Numbered from the stretch's first letter, positions 49,241 through 59,837 are shown. The stretch: 64,000 nucleotides of DNA from Thermocrispum municipale DSM 44069 (GCF_000427825.1 NZ_KE386593.1:219253-283252), one strand, 5' to 3'. The notes: generated by a model from the letters alone, not told the origin. Made by a program: numbers and translations.

Positions 49241-49636
49241 ATGACGAGGTACCTGCTGCTCAAGCACTACGCCGAGATCGAGGGCGTGCCGCCGTTGTTC
49301 ACGTGGCCGAAGGCCGACTTCGACGCGCACGTGCAGTACATGAACGACGTGAGCAGGCAGCTGCAGGACAGCGGCGAGTGGGTCACCGAGCTGGCACTGA
49401 TCGACGAGGCCGCCGTGGTCCGCAGTGACGGCGGCGGACAGCCGTCGGTCACCAGCGGCCCGTTCGCGTCATCGGGCCAGATGCTCGCGGGCTACATGGA
49501 AATCGACGTGGCGTCCGAGCAACGGGCCTTCGAGATCGCCGCGCTGTTGTCGGCCGCGCCCGGGCCGGGTGGCAAGCCGATCGCCGAACGCATCGAGGTT
49601 CGCCGCGTGATGGACGGCAACCCGGCCGTGGAGTGA
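49241..49636 (+). CDS. YCII-related domain protein
   Basis: A 131-residue dimeric-barrel protein. It has the YCII features RYLLLKHYAEIEG, FDAHVQYMNDVSRQL, SVTSGPFASSGQMLAGYMEID and IAERIEVRRVMD. Family members often occur with sigma factors or oxidoreductases, but the function is unsettled. GGGAG lies five bases upstream of the ATG at 49241. It follows the lyase pair by 83 bases. Confidence 0.87.
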   Translation: MTRYLLLKHYAEIEGVPPLFTWPKADFDAHVQYMNDVSRQLQDSGEWVTELALIDEAAVVRSDGGGQPSVTSGPFASSGQMLAGYMEIDVASEQRAFEIAALLSAAPGPGGKPIAERIEVRRVMDGNPAVE

Positions 49637-49714
49637 GCTGCGGTCTCCTGGGCCCGGAGCGTCCCACAGCCGCGTGACGAGCCCTGTGAGATAACGCACT
49701 TCGGCCACAAAGAG

Positions 49715-49752
49715 AACGACCTCCCTCTCGCATCCGGAGAGGGAGGTCGTTT
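49715..49752 (-). terminator. Terminator downstream of tRNA-Leu
   Basis: A perfect 15-bp stem (49715-49729 with 49737-49751) and a seven-base loop is followed on the minus strand by CTCTTTGTGG. It lies just past the 3' end of the tRNA. Confidence 0.85.
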
Positions 49753-49756
49753 CTGG

Positions 49757-49839
49757 TGGGCGAGGAGGGAGTTGAACCCTCACGTCCTTTCGGACACACG
49801 GACCTGAACCGTGCGCGTCTGCCATTCCGCCACTCGCCC
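49757..49839 (-). tRNA. tRNA-Leu (anticodon CAG)
   Basis: On the minus strand the acceptor GGGCGAG pairs with CTCGCCC. The anticodon stem-loop is CACGG-TTCAGGT-CCGTG, with anticodon CAG. A long variable arm typical of Leu tRNA is present, the discriminator is A, and CCA is encoded at 49754-49756. Confidence 0.96.
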
Positions 49840-50084
49840 CTGGGCATCAGCGGCTCGCATAGCTTAACGCGTGCCGTTTCGGCGCCTCGCACTGGGGGAT
49901 GGTTATCCGGTTCGACGGACTCGAGCACCGTTCGCTCACGGCGGACGCCGGAGGCCGTCAACTGCGCTTTCGTGCGGGGCGCCGGTCACTGGAGGCGTGA
50001 AGTTTTCCCACGTCGGGTGCCGTTGCTCCGGCAGACGGATACCATCGAGTAACGGAATACAGGGTGTGTAAGGAGGACCAGTCG

Positions 50085-51254
50085 GTGGGCCGCGTCGAGC
50101 GCTTTGACCGGCGTCTGGAGCGCCTCGTTGGCAACACCTTCGCTCGACTGTTCGGCGGAAGGGTCGTCACCGACGAGGTTGCCCACGCACTCGAGCGGGA
50201 AGCCGAGGACAACATCCGCCAACTCGCCGGCGGTCGACAACTCGCGCCGAATCATTACATTGTGTCCCTAGGCCCCTCCGATCACGACCAGATGGCAGGT
50301 GATGAGCAGCGTGCCACCACCGCGCTAGCCGATGCCGTGGCGGAGCATCTCGCGGAGCACGGTTGGGACACTTATGGTGAGGTCGTAGTCTCGCTAGAGC
50401 GCGACGACGCGCTGCACACCGGTCAGTTCCGGACGCGTTCCTCCGTGGACCCCGACGTGCAGAGGCAAAACGAGGGACAGTCAGCACAGTCAGCAACACC
50501 CGGCAACGCAGGAGACCGAGTAATGAGTCAGCCCCCCGGCTACGGCCAATACGACCCGGCCGACCCGTACGGCCAGCAAGGCCAGTACGGCTACGGACAG
50601 AGCCAGCCTGGCTATGACCAGGGCGGCTACGGGCAGCCCGGCTATGACCAGGGCGGCTACTCCCAGCCCGGGTACGACCAGGGGTACCAGCAGGGCGGCT
50701 ACGGGCAGCCCGGCTACGACCAGGGCGGGTACGGCCAGCCCGGGTACGACCAGGGCGGGTACGGCCAGCCCGGCTATGACCAGGGTGGTGGTTACGACCA
50801 GGGCGGGTACGGCCAGCCCGGCTATGACCAGGGTGGTGGTTACGACCAGGGCGGGTACGGCCAGCCCGGCTATGACCAGGGCGGGTACGGGCAGCCCGGC
50901 TACGACCAAGGCGGTGGCTACGACCAGGGCGGGTACTCGCCGCCCGCGGTGCAGCCGAACCGCCAGTTGACCGCCATCCTGCAGCTGGAGGACGGCTCGA
51001 ACCGTACGTACAGCCTCAAGCAGGGAGGCAACGTGATCGGCCGTGGCCAGGACGCCGACTTCCGGCTGCCGGACACCGGTGTCTCGCGCCGCCACCTGGA
51101 AATCACCTGGGACGGCCAGAGCGCGACGCTCGCCGACATCGGTTCCACGAACGGCACGACGGTCAACGGCACCCCGGTGCAGACGTGGCAGCTGGCGGAC
51201 GGCGACGTCATCCGCGTCGGCCACTCGTCGCTGACCTTCCGCACGCAGGGCTGA
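50085..51254 (+). CDS. fhaA: FHA-domain protein with DUF3662 N-domain
   Basis: A 389-residue regulator of cell-wall synthesis. The N-terminal DUF3662 domain (1-120) contains [21 protein letters not shown] and [16 protein letters not shown] long linker holds nine PGYDQG-type repeats (about 175-290). The C-terminal FHA domain (about 300-385) has [24 protein letters not shown] and [11 protein letters not shown], the phospho-Thr pocket. In mycobacteria FhaA binds phosphorylated MviN and is a PknB partner. GGAGG lies eight bases upstream of the GTG at 50085; a GTG at 50064 is rejected. It heads the kinase operon. Confidence 0.95.
   Translation: MGRVERFDRRLERLVGNTFARLFGGRVVTDEVAHALEREAEDNIRQLAGGRQLAPNHYIVSLGPSDHDQMAGDEQRATTALADAVAEHLAEHGWDTYGEVVVSLERDDALHTGQFRTRSSVDPDVQRQNEGQSAQSATPGNAGDRVMSQPPGYGQYDPADPYGQQGQYGYGQSQPGYDQGGYGQPGYDQGGYSQPGYDQGYQQGGYGQPGYDQGGYGQPGYDQGGYGQPGYDQGGGYDQGGYGQPGYDQGGGYDQGGYGQPGYDQGGYGQPGYDQGGGYDQGGYSPPAVQPNRQLTAILQLEDGSNRTYSLKQGGNVIGRGQDADFRLPDTGVSRRHLEITWDGQSATLADIGSTNGTTVNGTPVQTWQLADGDVIRVGHSSLTFRTQG
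50605..50942 (+). repeat. Minisatellite of about 30-bp units inside fhaA
   Basis: Units reading GGCTAYGACCAGGGCGGSTA with variants encode [10 protein letters not shown]. There are nine PGYDQG copies, some with an inserted GGYDQGG. Such arrays change length by slippage. Confidence 0.9.
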
Positions 51255-51446
51255 GCCTGCCCCTGGTTGGACAAGCTGGCCGGCGCACCGCAGCGGCTGG
51301 TTCCCCACGCCGTGGTCGCTGTCCAGGCGGCCGTGGTGTGCCCGAACAGGCCCGTTTCGGACCGTCGGTGCACAACCGCCCGTGGGGCATGGGCATACTC
51401 GTGACTACACCCCTACCGGCCCGGAAGTGGAAGCGGACCAATTGCG

Positions 51447-51911
51447 ATGCCAGAGCTCGTCGTGCAGCTGACCAGAGCGGGCTTCCTCGCCCTGCTCTGG
51501 TTGTTCGTTCTTGCTGCGTTGCGGGTGGTCCGGTCCGACCTGTACGCGGCGTCCGGCCTGCGGGTCGAGATGCCGCAGCGGCGGGACAAGAAGAGCAAGA
51601 AGCCCTCCGGTGGCGGCAAGACCGCGCGCAAGCTGATCGTCACCCACGGCGCGCTTGCCGGGACCCGCATCGCGCTGGACGGCCGTCCCATCCTGATCGG
51701 CCGTGCGGACGACTCCACATTGGTGCTGGATGACGACTACGCTTCCACCCGGCACGCCCGCTTGTCACTGCGAGGAAATGATTGGTACGTGGAAGATTTG
51801 GGTTCGACCAACGGCACGTACCTCGACCGGGCTAAGGTCACAGCACCACTCCGAGTGCCACTTGGGGTACCCATCCGGATCGGCAAGACGGTGATCGAGC
51901 TTCGCCCATGA
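51447..51911 (+). CDS. fhaB: FHA-domain protein FhaB (FipA)
   Basis: A 154-residue protein. An N-terminal membrane helix (AGFLALLWLFVLAALRVV) and a Lys-rich linker precede an FHA domain (about 75-152) with ILIGRADDSTLVLDDDYAS, TRHARLSL and DLGSTNGTYLDRAKV. In mycobacteria FhaB (FipA) links PknA/B signalling to cell division. It overlaps pstP by four bases. The gap after fhaA (192 bases) may hold a separate promoter. Confidence 0.95.
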   Translation: MPELVVQLTRAGFLALLWLFVLAALRVVRSDLYAASGLRVEMPQRRDKKSKKPSGGGKTARKLIVTHGALAGTRIALDGRPILIGRADDSTLVLDDDYASTRHARLSLRGNDWYVEDLGSTNGTYLDRAKVTAPLRVPLGVPIRIGKTVIELRP

Positions 51912-53215
51912 CCCTTGTTCTTCGCTACGCGGCCCGCAGTGACCGAGGCCTGGTCCGTTCGAACAACCAGGACTCGGTGTACGCCGGACCACGCCTGCTC
52001 GCCGTCGCGGACGGCATGGGCGGGCACGCGGCCGGTGAGGTGGCCAGCAAGGTGGTCATTGCCGCGCTGGCTCCGCTGGACGACGACGAGCCGGGAGACG
52101 ACCTGCTCTCGCAGCTGCGGGAGTCCGTGGCCGGTGGCAACAGCGCCATCGCCGAGCTGGTGGAGAACGACGCCGAGCTCGAGGGCATGGGCACCACGCT
52201 GACCGCGATCCTGTTCTCCGGCAACCGGCTCGGCCTGCTGCACATCGGCGACTCCCGCGCCTACCTGTGGCGCGACAACAAGCTGACCCAGATCACCCAC
52301 GACGACTCGTTCGTGCAGAAGCTGCAGGACGAGGGCCGCATCACCGAAGAGGAAGCGGAGTCCCACCCGCAGAAGTCGCTGCTGCTGAAGGCGTTGACCG
52401 GGCACGAGGTCGAGCCGAGCCTGACGATCAGGGAAGCGCGCGCCGGCGACCGCTATCTGCTCTGTTCGGACGGCCTGTCCGGCATGGTCTCGAAGGAGAC
52501 GCTGGAAGAGGCCATCCAGATCGCCGACCCGCAGGAGTGCGCCGATCGCATGATCGAGCTGGCGCTCAAGGGCGGCGGCACGGACAACGTCACCGTCATC
52601 ATCGCCGACGTGGTCGACGTCGACTACGGCGAGGACGCACCGATCGTCGGCGGCGCCGCGGGGGACGGGTCCGACGAAGCTCCACCGCTCGATTCACCCG
52701 CCGCGCGGGCCCGCGCGCTGACGTCCCCGCCACCACCTCCGCCACCGCAGCCCATGCAGCTGGAGGAGCAGCCGGATCCGCGCGCCAAGCGCAGGAAGCG
52801 GTTACGCATGCTGATCGGCTTCGCGGTCGTGCTCCTCGTGCTGGCCGCAGGTGCGATCACCACGCGGTACTTCGTCATGCAGCAGTACTACGTGGGCGTG
52901 CACGACGGTGAGGTGTCGATTTTTCGCGGCATCCAAGGCGACATCCTCGGCATCGAACTGAGCAGCCTGGAACAAGGTTCGTGCAGCGAGGCCGACGGGC
53001 AAGCGTGTGAGCCGCTGATGGCGGCCGACCTGGTGGAGAACGTCCAGGACCTGCTGCGCAACGGTGTGAAGCGGCAAAGCCTGGAGGACGCCCGCACCTA
53101 CATCCACACGCTGCGGACCAAGTTCATGAAGGACTGCGCACAGTCGGGCAGTGGCAGCAGCCTGGTGCCGCCCGCACCGTCGCAGGCATGTCCCGATGAC
53201 GGCGGCGGTGGCTGA
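51908..53215 (+). CDS. pstP: PP2C-type Ser/Thr phosphatase
   Basis: A 435-residue phosphatase that removes phosphates placed by PknA/PknB. The cytoplasmic PP2C domain (about 5-235) has SNNQDSVYAG, VADGMGGHAAGEVAS, GDSRAYLWRD, LCSDGLSG and GGTDNVTVI, the metal-binding Asp/Gly set. A Pro-rich linker, one membrane helix (about 300-320) and an external domain (about 325-435) with paired Cys (QGSCSEADGQACEPL) follow. ATGA overlap with fhaB. Confidence 0.96.
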   Translation: MTLVLRYAARSDRGLVRSNNQDSVYAGPRLLAVADGMGGHAAGEVASKVVIAALAPLDDDEPGDDLLSQLRESVAGGNSAIAELVENDAELEGMGTTLTAILFSGNRLGLLHIGDSRAYLWRDNKLTQITHDDSFVQKLQDEGRITEEEAESHPQKSLLLKALTGHEVEPSLTIREARAGDRYLLCSDGLSGMVSKETLEEAIQIADPQECADRMIELALKGGGTDNVTVIIADVVDVDYGEDAPIVGGAAGDGSDEAPPLDSPAARARALTSPPPPPPPQPMQLEEQPDPRAKRRKRLRMLIGFAVVLLVLAAGAITTRYFVMQQYYVGVHDGEVSIFRGIQGDILGIELSSLEQGSCSEADGQACEPLMAADLVENVQDLLRNGVKRQSLEDARTYIHTLRTKFMKDCAQSGSGSSLVPPAPSQACPDDGGGG

Positions 53216-54705
53216 TGAGCCGGCCGGTCGGGTTGGCGGGTGGAAAGAGCGACGGGTCAGCCACCAACCCCGGTATCGGCCCGTTCGGTAAGCCCGCTAC
53301 GCGTCGCGGCACCGAAGCATGGATGCTCGGGTTCGCCGCCGTCATCATGACCGCCGCCCTGGTGCTGGTGGAGGCCAATCAGGAGCAGGAACTCACGCTG
53401 GCCATCGTCTGGTACGGCCTGGCCTACTTCGGCGTCTTCCTCATCGCGCACCTGGCCGTGCGCCGCTGGGCGCCCTACGCAGACCCGTTGATCCTGCCGT
53501 GCGTCGCGGTACTCAACGGCATCGGGCTGGTGATGGTCTACCGCATCGACCTCGCCCTGGCCGCCAAGGCCGAGCAGGCAGGCCACACCTACACCGGCGA
53601 CGCGCCGAAGCAGGTGATGTGGACGGCGATCGCGCTCGCGCTGTTCCTCGCCGTGCTGATCCTGATCAAGGACCACCGCACCCTCACCCGCTACGGCTAC
53701 ACGTGCGGCTTGATCGGGCTGGTCGCACTGGCCCTGCCCGCCGTGCTGCCGCGCTCGTTGTCCGAGGTCAACGGCGCGAAGGTGTGGATCAAGTTCGGCT
53801 TCTTCAGCATCCAGCCCGGTGAGTTCGCGAAGATCCTGCTGATGATCTTCTTCGCGGCGTTTTTGGTCTCCAAGCGGGACCTGTTCATGTCCGCGGGCAA
53901 GCGGGTGCTCGGCATGGAGCTGCCCAGGGCGCGTGACATGGGCCCGATCGTCATCGCCGCGGGTGTCTGCCTGGCCATCTTCGTGCTGCAGAAGGACCTC
54001 GGTCCGGCGCTGCTGTTCTTCGGCGTCGTGCTGGTGCTGCTGTACGTGGCCACCGAGCGGTTCATCTGGGTGCTGGTCGGGCTGACCATGTTCGGCGTCG
54101 GTTGCGTGGTGGCGTATTCGCTGTTCGCGCACGTGCAGCAGCGGGTGGCCAACTGGATCGACCCGCTGGCCACCTACGACGACCCCGGCGGCGGCTACCA
54201 GATCGCGCAGGGCCTGTTCGGCCTCGGCACGGGTGGTGTGTTCGGCACCGGGCTGGGTTCCGGTCGGCCGGAGACCGTCCCGTCGGCCAACACCGACTTC
54301 ATCACCGCGGCGGTCGGCGAGGAGCTGGGTTTCGTCGGGCTCGCCGCGGTGCTGATGATCTACCTGCTGCTGTCCATGCGCGGCATGCGCGGGGCGCTCG
54401 CGGTGCGCGACACGTTCGGCAAACTGCTCGGCGGCGGCCTGGCCTTCGCCATCGCGCTGCAGGTGTTCATCATCGTCGGCGGCGTCACCAAGCTGATCCC
54501 GATGACGGGTATCACCACGCCGTTCTTGTCCTACGGCGGTTCGTCGCTGCTGGCGAACTACATCCTGGTGGCGTTGCTGCTGCGCATCTCCGACGCCGCC
54601 CGGCGGCCACGCAAGCCCACCCAGCCGCGTCAGCAGCAGCCGGCGATCGCCGAGCAGCACACCGTCATGGTGCAAGCGCCGGAAAGCCCGGGTGGTAAGT
54701 CATGA
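53215..54705 (+). CDS. rodA: SEDS-family peptidoglycan glycosyltransferase RodA/FtsW
   Basis: A 496-residue polytopic enzyme with about 12 helices that polymerises lipid II. Signature parts are WIKFGFFSIQPGEFAKI, LQKDLGPALLFFGVVLVLLY, GGYQIAQGLFGLGTGG, TDFITAAVGEELGFVG and TGITTPFLSYGGSSLLANY. The cytoplasmic tail is basic and Gln-rich. It overlaps pstP by one base (TGATG) and pbpA by four. The SEDS-PBP pair RodA-PbpA is conserved in this operon. Confidence 0.96.
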   Translation: MSRPVGLAGGKSDGSATNPGIGPFGKPATRRGTEAWMLGFAAVIMTAALVLVEANQEQELTLAIVWYGLAYFGVFLIAHLAVRRWAPYADPLILPCVAVLNGIGLVMVYRIDLALAAKAEQAGHTYTGDAPKQVMWTAIALALFLAVLILIKDHRTLTRYGYTCGLIGLVALALPAVLPRSLSEVNGAKVWIKFGFFSIQPGEFAKILLMIFFAAFLVSKRDLFMSAGKRVLGMELPRARDMGPIVIAAGVCLAIFVLQKDLGPALLFFGVVLVLLYVATERFIWVLVGLTMFGVGCVVAYSLFAHVQQRVANWIDPLATYDDPGGGYQIAQGLFGLGTGGVFGTGLGSGRPETVPSANTDFITAAVGEELGFVGLAAVLMIYLLLSMRGMRGALAVRDTFGKLLGGGLAFAIALQVFIIVGGVTKLIPMTGITTPFLSYGGSSLLANYILVALLLRISDAARRPRKPTQPRQQQPAIAEQHTVMVQAPESPGGKS

Positions 54706-56201
54706 ACACCCCGCTGCGCCGCGTCGGGCTCGCCATGCTGGCCATGATGGCCCTGCTGCTGGCCAACGCGACCTACATCCAGGTGGTCGACGCCGACGAC
54801 TACCGGGACGACCCGCGCAACCAGCGGGTGCTGCTGGAGGAGTACTCGCGGGAGCGCGGCCAGATCATCTCGCAGGACGGCAAGATCCTGGCCCACTCGA
54901 AGAAGACCGGCGGCCGGTACGAGTTCCAGCGCCGCTACCCCAACGGCGAGATGTACGCCCCGGTGACCGGCTACTACTCGCTGCGCTACGGCTCCGGAGG
55001 CCTGGAGCACGCGGAGAACGAGGTGCTGGCGGGCAACGACCCCCGGCTGCTGGTGCGGCGGCTGTCGGACATGTTCACCGGCCGCGACCCGCGCGGCGGT
55101 CATGTCCGGCTGACCATCGACCCGAAGGTGCAGGAAGCCGCCTACGAGGCGATGAAGGAGCGCGGCCACCGCGGCGCCGTGGTGGCGTTGCGGCCGGACA
55201 CCGGCGAGATCCTGGCCATGGTGTCCCTGCCGAGTTACGACCCGAACCAGCTCGCCTCGCACGACGGTCGCAAGCAGGAGCGGGCGTGGTTCCGGTGGAA
55301 CTGCGACCCGGACGGCGACAAGGGCTGCAAAGAGCACAACAACCCGATGCGTAACCGGGCGATCCAGGAGTTCTACCCGCCCGGGTCGACGTTCAAGCTG
55401 GTGACCACCGCCGCCGCGCTGGAGAACGGCGCCACCAAGGACACCCGCGTCGAGTCGGCGGCCAGCGTGATCCTGCCCGGCACCCGCACGCCGCTGGCGA
55501 ACTTCGGTGGTGCGCCGTGCCCGGGGTCGACGCTTCAGGACGCGCTCGCCCACTCGTGCAACACGGCGTTCGCCAAGCTCGCCGGCCAGCTGGGCGCGGA
55601 CAAGCTGCGGGAGACGGCGAAGAACTTCGGCATCGGGATGGACGACCTGGAGATCCCGATGAGCGTGACGCCGTCCGGGCTCGGGGAGCTGGGCTCGGAG
55701 GCCGAGCTGTACCAGGCGGGCATCGGGCAGCGTGACGTTCGCCTGACGCCCTTGCAGGACGCGATGCTCTCGGCGACCATCGCCAACCATGGCATGGCGA
55801 TGCGGCCGCACCTGGTCAAGGAACTGCTGGCACCCGCACTGTCCGTCCTGGAACCCGTCGAACCGGAGGAGCTGACCGGCGAGCCCGCGTTGAGCCGGCA
55901 CAACGCCGAGGTACTGCGCGACATGATGATCAAGTCCGAGCAGAACACGCTGGGCGCCGGTCCGTACTCCCACCTGAAGATCGCCTCGAAGACCGGGACC
56001 GCCGAGCACGGCGCGAACCCGAAACAGACGCCGCCGCACGCGTGGTACACCGCGTTCGCGCCGTACGACGACCCGAAGGTGGCCGTCGCGGTGATCGTGG
56101 AGAGCGGTGGGAAGCACGGCGACCTGGCCGCCACCGGTGGTGCGCTGGCCTCCGAGATCGGTCGCCTCACGATGAAGGCGGCATTGGAGGAGGGCCAGTG
56201 A
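54702..56201 (+). CDS. pbpA: Class B penicillin-binding protein, transpeptidase
   Basis: A 499-residue D,D-transpeptidase. One N-terminal membrane helix ([19 protein letters not shown]) is followed by a dimerisation domain and the catalytic domain, with the SxxK serine in [10 protein letters not shown], the SxN motif in [11 protein letters not shown] and KTG in [11 protein letters not shown]. It partners RodA for cross-linking. ATGA overlap with rodA, GTGA overlap with pknA. Confidence 0.96.
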   Translation: MNTPLRRVGLAMLAMMALLLANATYIQVVDADDYRDDPRNQRVLLEEYSRERGQIISQDGKILAHSKKTGGRYEFQRRYPNGEMYAPVTGYYSLRYGSGGLEHAENEVLAGNDPRLLVRRLSDMFTGRDPRGGHVRLTIDPKVQEAAYEAMKERGHRGAVVALRPDTGEILAMVSLPSYDPNQLASHDGRKQERAWFRWNCDPDGDKGCKEHNNPMRNRAIQEFYPPGSTFKLVTTAAALENGATKDTRVESAASVILPGTRTPLANFGGAPCPGSTLQDALAHSCNTAFAKLAGQLGADKLRETAKNFGIGMDDLEIPMSVTPSGLGELGSEAELYQAGIGQRDVRLTPLQDAMLSATIANHGMAMRPHLVKELLAPALSVLEPVEPEELTGEPALSRHNAEVLRDMMIKSEQNTLGAGPYSHLKIASKTGTAEHGANPKQTPPHAWYTAFAPYDDPKVAVAVIVESGGKHGDLAATGGALASEIGRLTMKAALEEGQ

Positions 56202-57631
56202 CGCTCTCCGCAGGCCTGCTGCTCGCCGACCGATACCGCCTGGACACGCGCATCGCGGTCGGCGGTATGGGTGAGGTGTGGCAGGCCTCGGACACCCGGC
56301 TGGACCGGACGGTGGCGGTGAAGATCCTCAAGGCCGAGCTGTCCGGGGACGCCGAGTTCCTGCACCGGTTCCGCACCGAGGCACGCACCACGGCCTCGCT
56401 CAACCACCCGGGCATCGCCGCGGTGCACGACTACGGCGAGGCGTCCTCCGGCGTGCCGAACGCCGAGGGCGGCAACGATCTCGCCTACCTGGTGATGGAG
56501 ATGGTCAGCGGGGAGCCGCTCGCCGGGATCCTCGCCCGGGAAGGCCGGATCAAGCCGGAACGGCTGCTGCCCATCCTGGAACAGGCGGGTCGCGCGCTGA
56601 ACGCCGCGCACGAGCGCGGGCTGGTGCACCGCGACGTCAAGCCGGGCAACATCCTGGTGGTTCGGGAGGCCGACGGCAGCGAGTCGGTCAAGATCACCGA
56701 CTTCGGGATCGCCAAGGCCGCCGACGCCGCGCCGGTGACCCGCAACGGCATGGTGATGGGCACGGCGCACTACATCGCGCCGGAGCAGGCCACCGGCCAA
56801 GAAGCGACCCCGGCCAGCGACGTGTACTCACTGGCGGTGTGTGGCTACGAATGCCTGGCCGGGCGCAGGCCGTTCGTGTCGGAGAACGCGGTGACCGTCG
56901 CGATGATGCACATCCGCGACACCCCGCCCGCGTTGCCGCCGGACGTGCCGCCGACGGTGCGCGCCCTCATCGAATCGACGTTGGTCAAGGACCCGGCGCA
57001 GCGCTACGCCAACGGCGGCGAGTTCGCCGACGCCGTCGCCATGGTCCGGGCCGGTCATCCACCACCCGCTCCGGTGGGTGTCACGCACACCCCGCCGAGC
57101 GGAATCCCGGTCGCGGCGGGCCCGGTCGGCCCCGGATCGCATCCCGCGATGATGCCGGTTCCCCCTCCCGGTCCGGCCACTCCGGCGCCCGGCGCCCCGC
57201 CGTATCCGCCGCAGCAGGCCAAACGCCCGGTGTGGCCTTGGGTGGTTCTGGCCGTGGTAGGGGTCACACTGGTGGTCATGGCAGCGGTGCTGCTTCCCAT
57301 GGTGCTGTCGGACGACTCCGACGGCGAACCGGACCCCGGCGGGGGCGGCACCCCACCGTCGAGCGAACAACTGCCGCAGCAGCCGGCCCCGGAGATGCCG
57401 TCTGACCAGCAACAACAGCCGCCGCCGGGACAGCAACTACCGTCTGTTCCCGCCGGGCCGGATGCCGATGAACCGAATCAGGACGACAATGAGCTGCCGC
57501 AGGAGCAACCAAGCCGGCAACCCGCCGACAACGAGCAACCGCCCACGGCGACGTACCACGATCCGGATTCGCCCGGCTTCGGGGCCAACCTGGGCAGTGA
57601 CCGAACGCGTCAACCCGTCGAGGGGTGGTAG
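56198..57631 (+). CDS. pknA: Ser/Thr protein kinase PknA
   Basis: A 477-residue membrane kinase. Catalytic features: glycine loop [14 protein letters not shown] Lys42 in [10 protein letters not shown], catalytic loop [16 protein letters not shown] in [10 protein letters not shown], activation loop [18 protein letters not shown] Pro-rich linker, one membrane helix (about 348-370) and a Pro/Gln-rich outer tail follow, longer than in mycobacterial PknA (431 residues) and without PASTA repeats. The GTG at 56198 overlaps the pbpA stop. It phosphorylates division and cell-wall proteins with PknB. Confidence 0.95.
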   Translation: MTLSAGLLLADRYRLDTRIAVGGMGEVWQASDTRLDRTVAVKILKAELSGDAEFLHRFRTEARTTASLNHPGIAAVHDYGEASSGVPNAEGGNDLAYLVMEMVSGEPLAGILAREGRIKPERLLPILEQAGRALNAAHERGLVHRDVKPGNILVVREADGSESVKITDFGIAKAADAAPVTRNGMVMGTAHYIAPEQATGQEATPASDVYSLAVCGYECLAGRRPFVSENAVTVAMMHIRDTPPALPPDVPPTVRALIESTLVKDPAQRYANGGEFADAVAMVRAGHPPPAPVGVTHTPPSGIPVAAGPVGPGSHPAMMPVPPPGPATPAPGAPPYPPQQAKRPVWPWVVLAVVGVTLVVMAAVLLPMVLSDDSDGEPDPGGGGTPPSSEQLPQQPAPEMPSDQQQQPPPGQQLPSVPAGPDADEPNQDDNELPQEQPSRQPADNEQPPTATYHDPDSPGFGANLGSDRTRQPVEGW

Positions 57632-57658
57632 GCGCCTGATGAAGAGGACGACACTGCA

Positions 57659-59674
57659 ATGAGTGCCGCTAACCTGCTCTCCAACCGCTACGAGCTGGGC
57701 GAGACGCTTGGCTATGGCGGGATGTCCGAGGTGCACCACGGGCATGACGTGCGGCTTGGCCGCGAGGTGGCGGTCAAGATCCTGCGTGCCGACCTGGCCA
57801 GGGACGCGGTTTTCCAGGAGCGCTTCCGCCGCGAGGCGCAGAACTCGGCGGCGCTGAACCACCCCGCGATCGTGGCCGTCTACGACACCGGCGAGACGCA
57901 GTCCGAGTACGGCCCGCTGCCCTACATCGTCATGGAGTACGTCGAGGGCAGGACGCTGCGCGACATCATCAAGACCGAAGGTCCGATGGACCAGAAGCGG
58001 GCCATGGAGATCATGGCCGACGTCTGCGCGGCGCTGGACTTCTCGCACCGGCACGGCATCATCCACCGCGACGTCAAGCCGGCGAACGTGATGATCTCCC
58101 GCACCGGTGCGGTCAAGGTAATGGACTTCGGCATCGCCCGGGCCATCCACGACGGCCAGGCGGCGATGACGCAGACCGCCGCGGTGATCGGGACCGCCCA
58201 GTACCTGTCGCCGGAGCAGGCGCGTGGCGAGTCGGTGGATGCCCGTTCGGACGTCTACGCGGCGGGTTGTGTGCTGTTCGAGCTGCTCACCGGCGAGCCG
58301 CCGTTCACCGGTGACTCCCCGGTCTCGGTGGCCTACCAGCACGTCCGGGAGGACCCGGTCGCGCCGTCGACGATCAACCCTGCGGTGTCTCCCGAGCTGG
58401 ACGCCGTGGTGCTCAAGGCGTTGACCAAGGGCCCGGCGAACCGGTACCAGTCGGCCGCCGAGATGCGGTCCGACCTGGTGCGGGTGCTGTCCAACCAGCG
58501 GCCCGCCGCGCCGATGGTGATGTCGGACGAGGAGCGCACCCAGGTCATGTCGTCCACCGGGCGGCATGCGGTGGACCGGTACGAGGACGACTACCCCGAC
58601 GAAGAGGCCGACCGGAAGAGCAACCGCCGCAAGCTGATGGTGGCGCTGGCCGCGCTGGGCGTCATCGGTGTCTTCCTCGCCTTGTGGCTGGGCGGCTTGT
58701 TCGACAGCGGTGACGAGCGCGCCCCGGTGCCGAACATCATCGGTCAGCAGAAGCAGGCCGCGCAGATGGCCCTGCGCGAGGCGGGCTTCACCAACGTCAA
58801 GTGGCAGCCGGTGAAGTGCATCGCGACCGAGTGGGGCGCGGACCCCGCGTGCGACAAGGACCAGGACAACCTGAAGGTGCTGTCCACCGATCCGCGGCAC
58901 GGCGTGCAGATCGCCAAGACCGACGAGTTGTCCGTGCGCTACGGCGTGCTGCCCGACCAGGTCACCATGCCCACGGTCACCGACCGCACGAAGGAAGACG
59001 CGATCAAGCGGCTGCAGGAGAAGAAGCTGCTGGTCAACCCGGAGATGGAGGAAGTGCCCAACGACGATCCGGACAAGGCGGGCCGGATCGCCGAGCAGAA
59101 CCCCGCTGCGGGTTCCAAGGTGCTCGAGGGTGACGAGGTCACGCTGAAGGTCTACGCCAAGCCGGAGATGGTGACCGTCACCGACTTCACCGGTCAGATG
59201 TTCGAGGAGGCCAAGGCGGGCCTGGAGGGCGCGGGTCTGAAGGTGGAGCGCAAGGACGTCGACTCGTCCGATCCGGAAGGCACCGTGGTCAGCCAGGACC
59301 CGAACAGCGGCCAGGTGGTCAAGGGGTCGGTCGTCACGCTCGAGGTGTCCAACGGCGCGAACGCCGAGATCGAGATGCCGTACCTGGTCGGCCTGACGCT
59401 CGAGGAAGCCAAGGCCAAGCTGAAGGAAGCGGGCCACAAGGGCGAGGTCAAGGTGGTCGAGGAGCAGACCGACGACCAGAACCAGAACGGCCGCGTCGCG
59501 TCCACCGAGCCCGGGGAACGCCAGAAGTTGCAGGCCTCGGATGCCGTCGTGCTGCACGTCTACCGGTTCGAAGGTGACGGCAACGGCGGTGGCGGCGGAG
59601 GCGACGACGATCCGGGTGGCGGCGATCCGCCGTGTGGCGGCCCGCTCGAGCCGCCCTGCCCGCCCGGGCGGTAG
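57659..59674 (+). CDS. pknB: Ser/Thr protein kinase PknB with PASTA repeats
   Basis: A 671-residue receptor kinase. The kinase domain (1-280) has ATP Lys40, catalytic HRDVKPANVM, DFG, and activation-loop Thr171/Thr173 in MTQTAAVIGTAQYLSPEQ, the same numbering as mycobacterial PknB. A juxtamembrane segment with TQVMSSTGRHAVDRYED leads to one helix (about 325-347, VALAALGVIGVFLALWLGG). Four PASTA domains (about 355-640) bind muropeptide or lipid II. The Gly/Asp/Pro-rich C-terminal tail is extra. It closes the operon, followed by an 11-bp stem hairpin. Confidence 0.97.
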   Translation: MSAANLLSNRYELGETLGYGGMSEVHHGHDVRLGREVAVKILRADLARDAVFQERFRREAQNSAALNHPAIVAVYDTGETQSEYGPLPYIVMEYVEGRTLRDIIKTEGPMDQKRAMEIMADVCAALDFSHRHGIIHRDVKPANVMISRTGAVKVMDFGIARAIHDGQAAMTQTAAVIGTAQYLSPEQARGESVDARSDVYAAGCVLFELLTGEPPFTGDSPVSVAYQHVREDPVAPSTINPAVSPELDAVVLKALTKGPANRYQSAAEMRSDLVRVLSNQRPAAPMVMSDEERTQVMSSTGRHAVDRYEDDYPDEEADRKSNRRKLMVALAALGVIGVFLALWLGGLFDSGDERAPVPNIIGQQKQAAQMALREAGFTNVKWQPVKCIATEWGADPACDKDQDNLKVLSTDPRHGVQIAKTDELSVRYGVLPDQVTMPTVTDRTKEDAIKRLQEKKLLVNPEMEEVPNDDPDKAGRIAEQNPAAGSKVLEGDEVTLKVYAKPEMVTVTDFTGQMFEEAKAGLEGAGLKVERKDVDSSDPEGTVVSQDPNSGQVVKGSVVTLEVSNGANAEIEMPYLVGLTLEEAKAKLKEAGHKGEVKVVEEQTDDQNQNGRVASTEPGERQKLQASDAVVLHVYRFEGDGNGGGGGGDDDPGGGDPPCGGPLEPPCPPGR

Positions 59675-59684
59675 CTGATCTCAG

Positions 59685-59734
59685 CTGAGCGGCAGTGACC
59701 GTGGAACCGAGGTTTCGTGGTTGCTGCCGCTCAG
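59685..59734 (+). terminator. Terminator-like hairpin after pknB
   Basis: CTGAGCGGCAG (59685-59695) pairs with CTGCCGCTCAG (59724-59734). An inner GGAACC/GGTTTC stem lies between. There is no T-run. Confidence 0.65.
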
Positions 59735-59837
59735 TGCTGTCCGGGCCTCGGCGCGATGCCTCGTAGCGCTGCGGCGCCGCAGGCCGCCGCAGTGGCCGCC
59801 GAGCCGCGTGGCCGAGTGCTGAGGTTTGGCCAAGGCC

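Noticed and set aside
50605..50942. Regular short repeats that could be taken for a CRISPR array
   Set aside because: The repeats are in frame within fhaA, encode a Tyr/Gln/Gly linker, and lack unique spacers.
57437..59557. 706-codon open frame antisense to pknB
   Set aside because: It is the mirror frame of a GC-rich gene; its translation is rich in Arg, His, Gln and Leu and has no motif, while pknB on the other strand is unmistakable.
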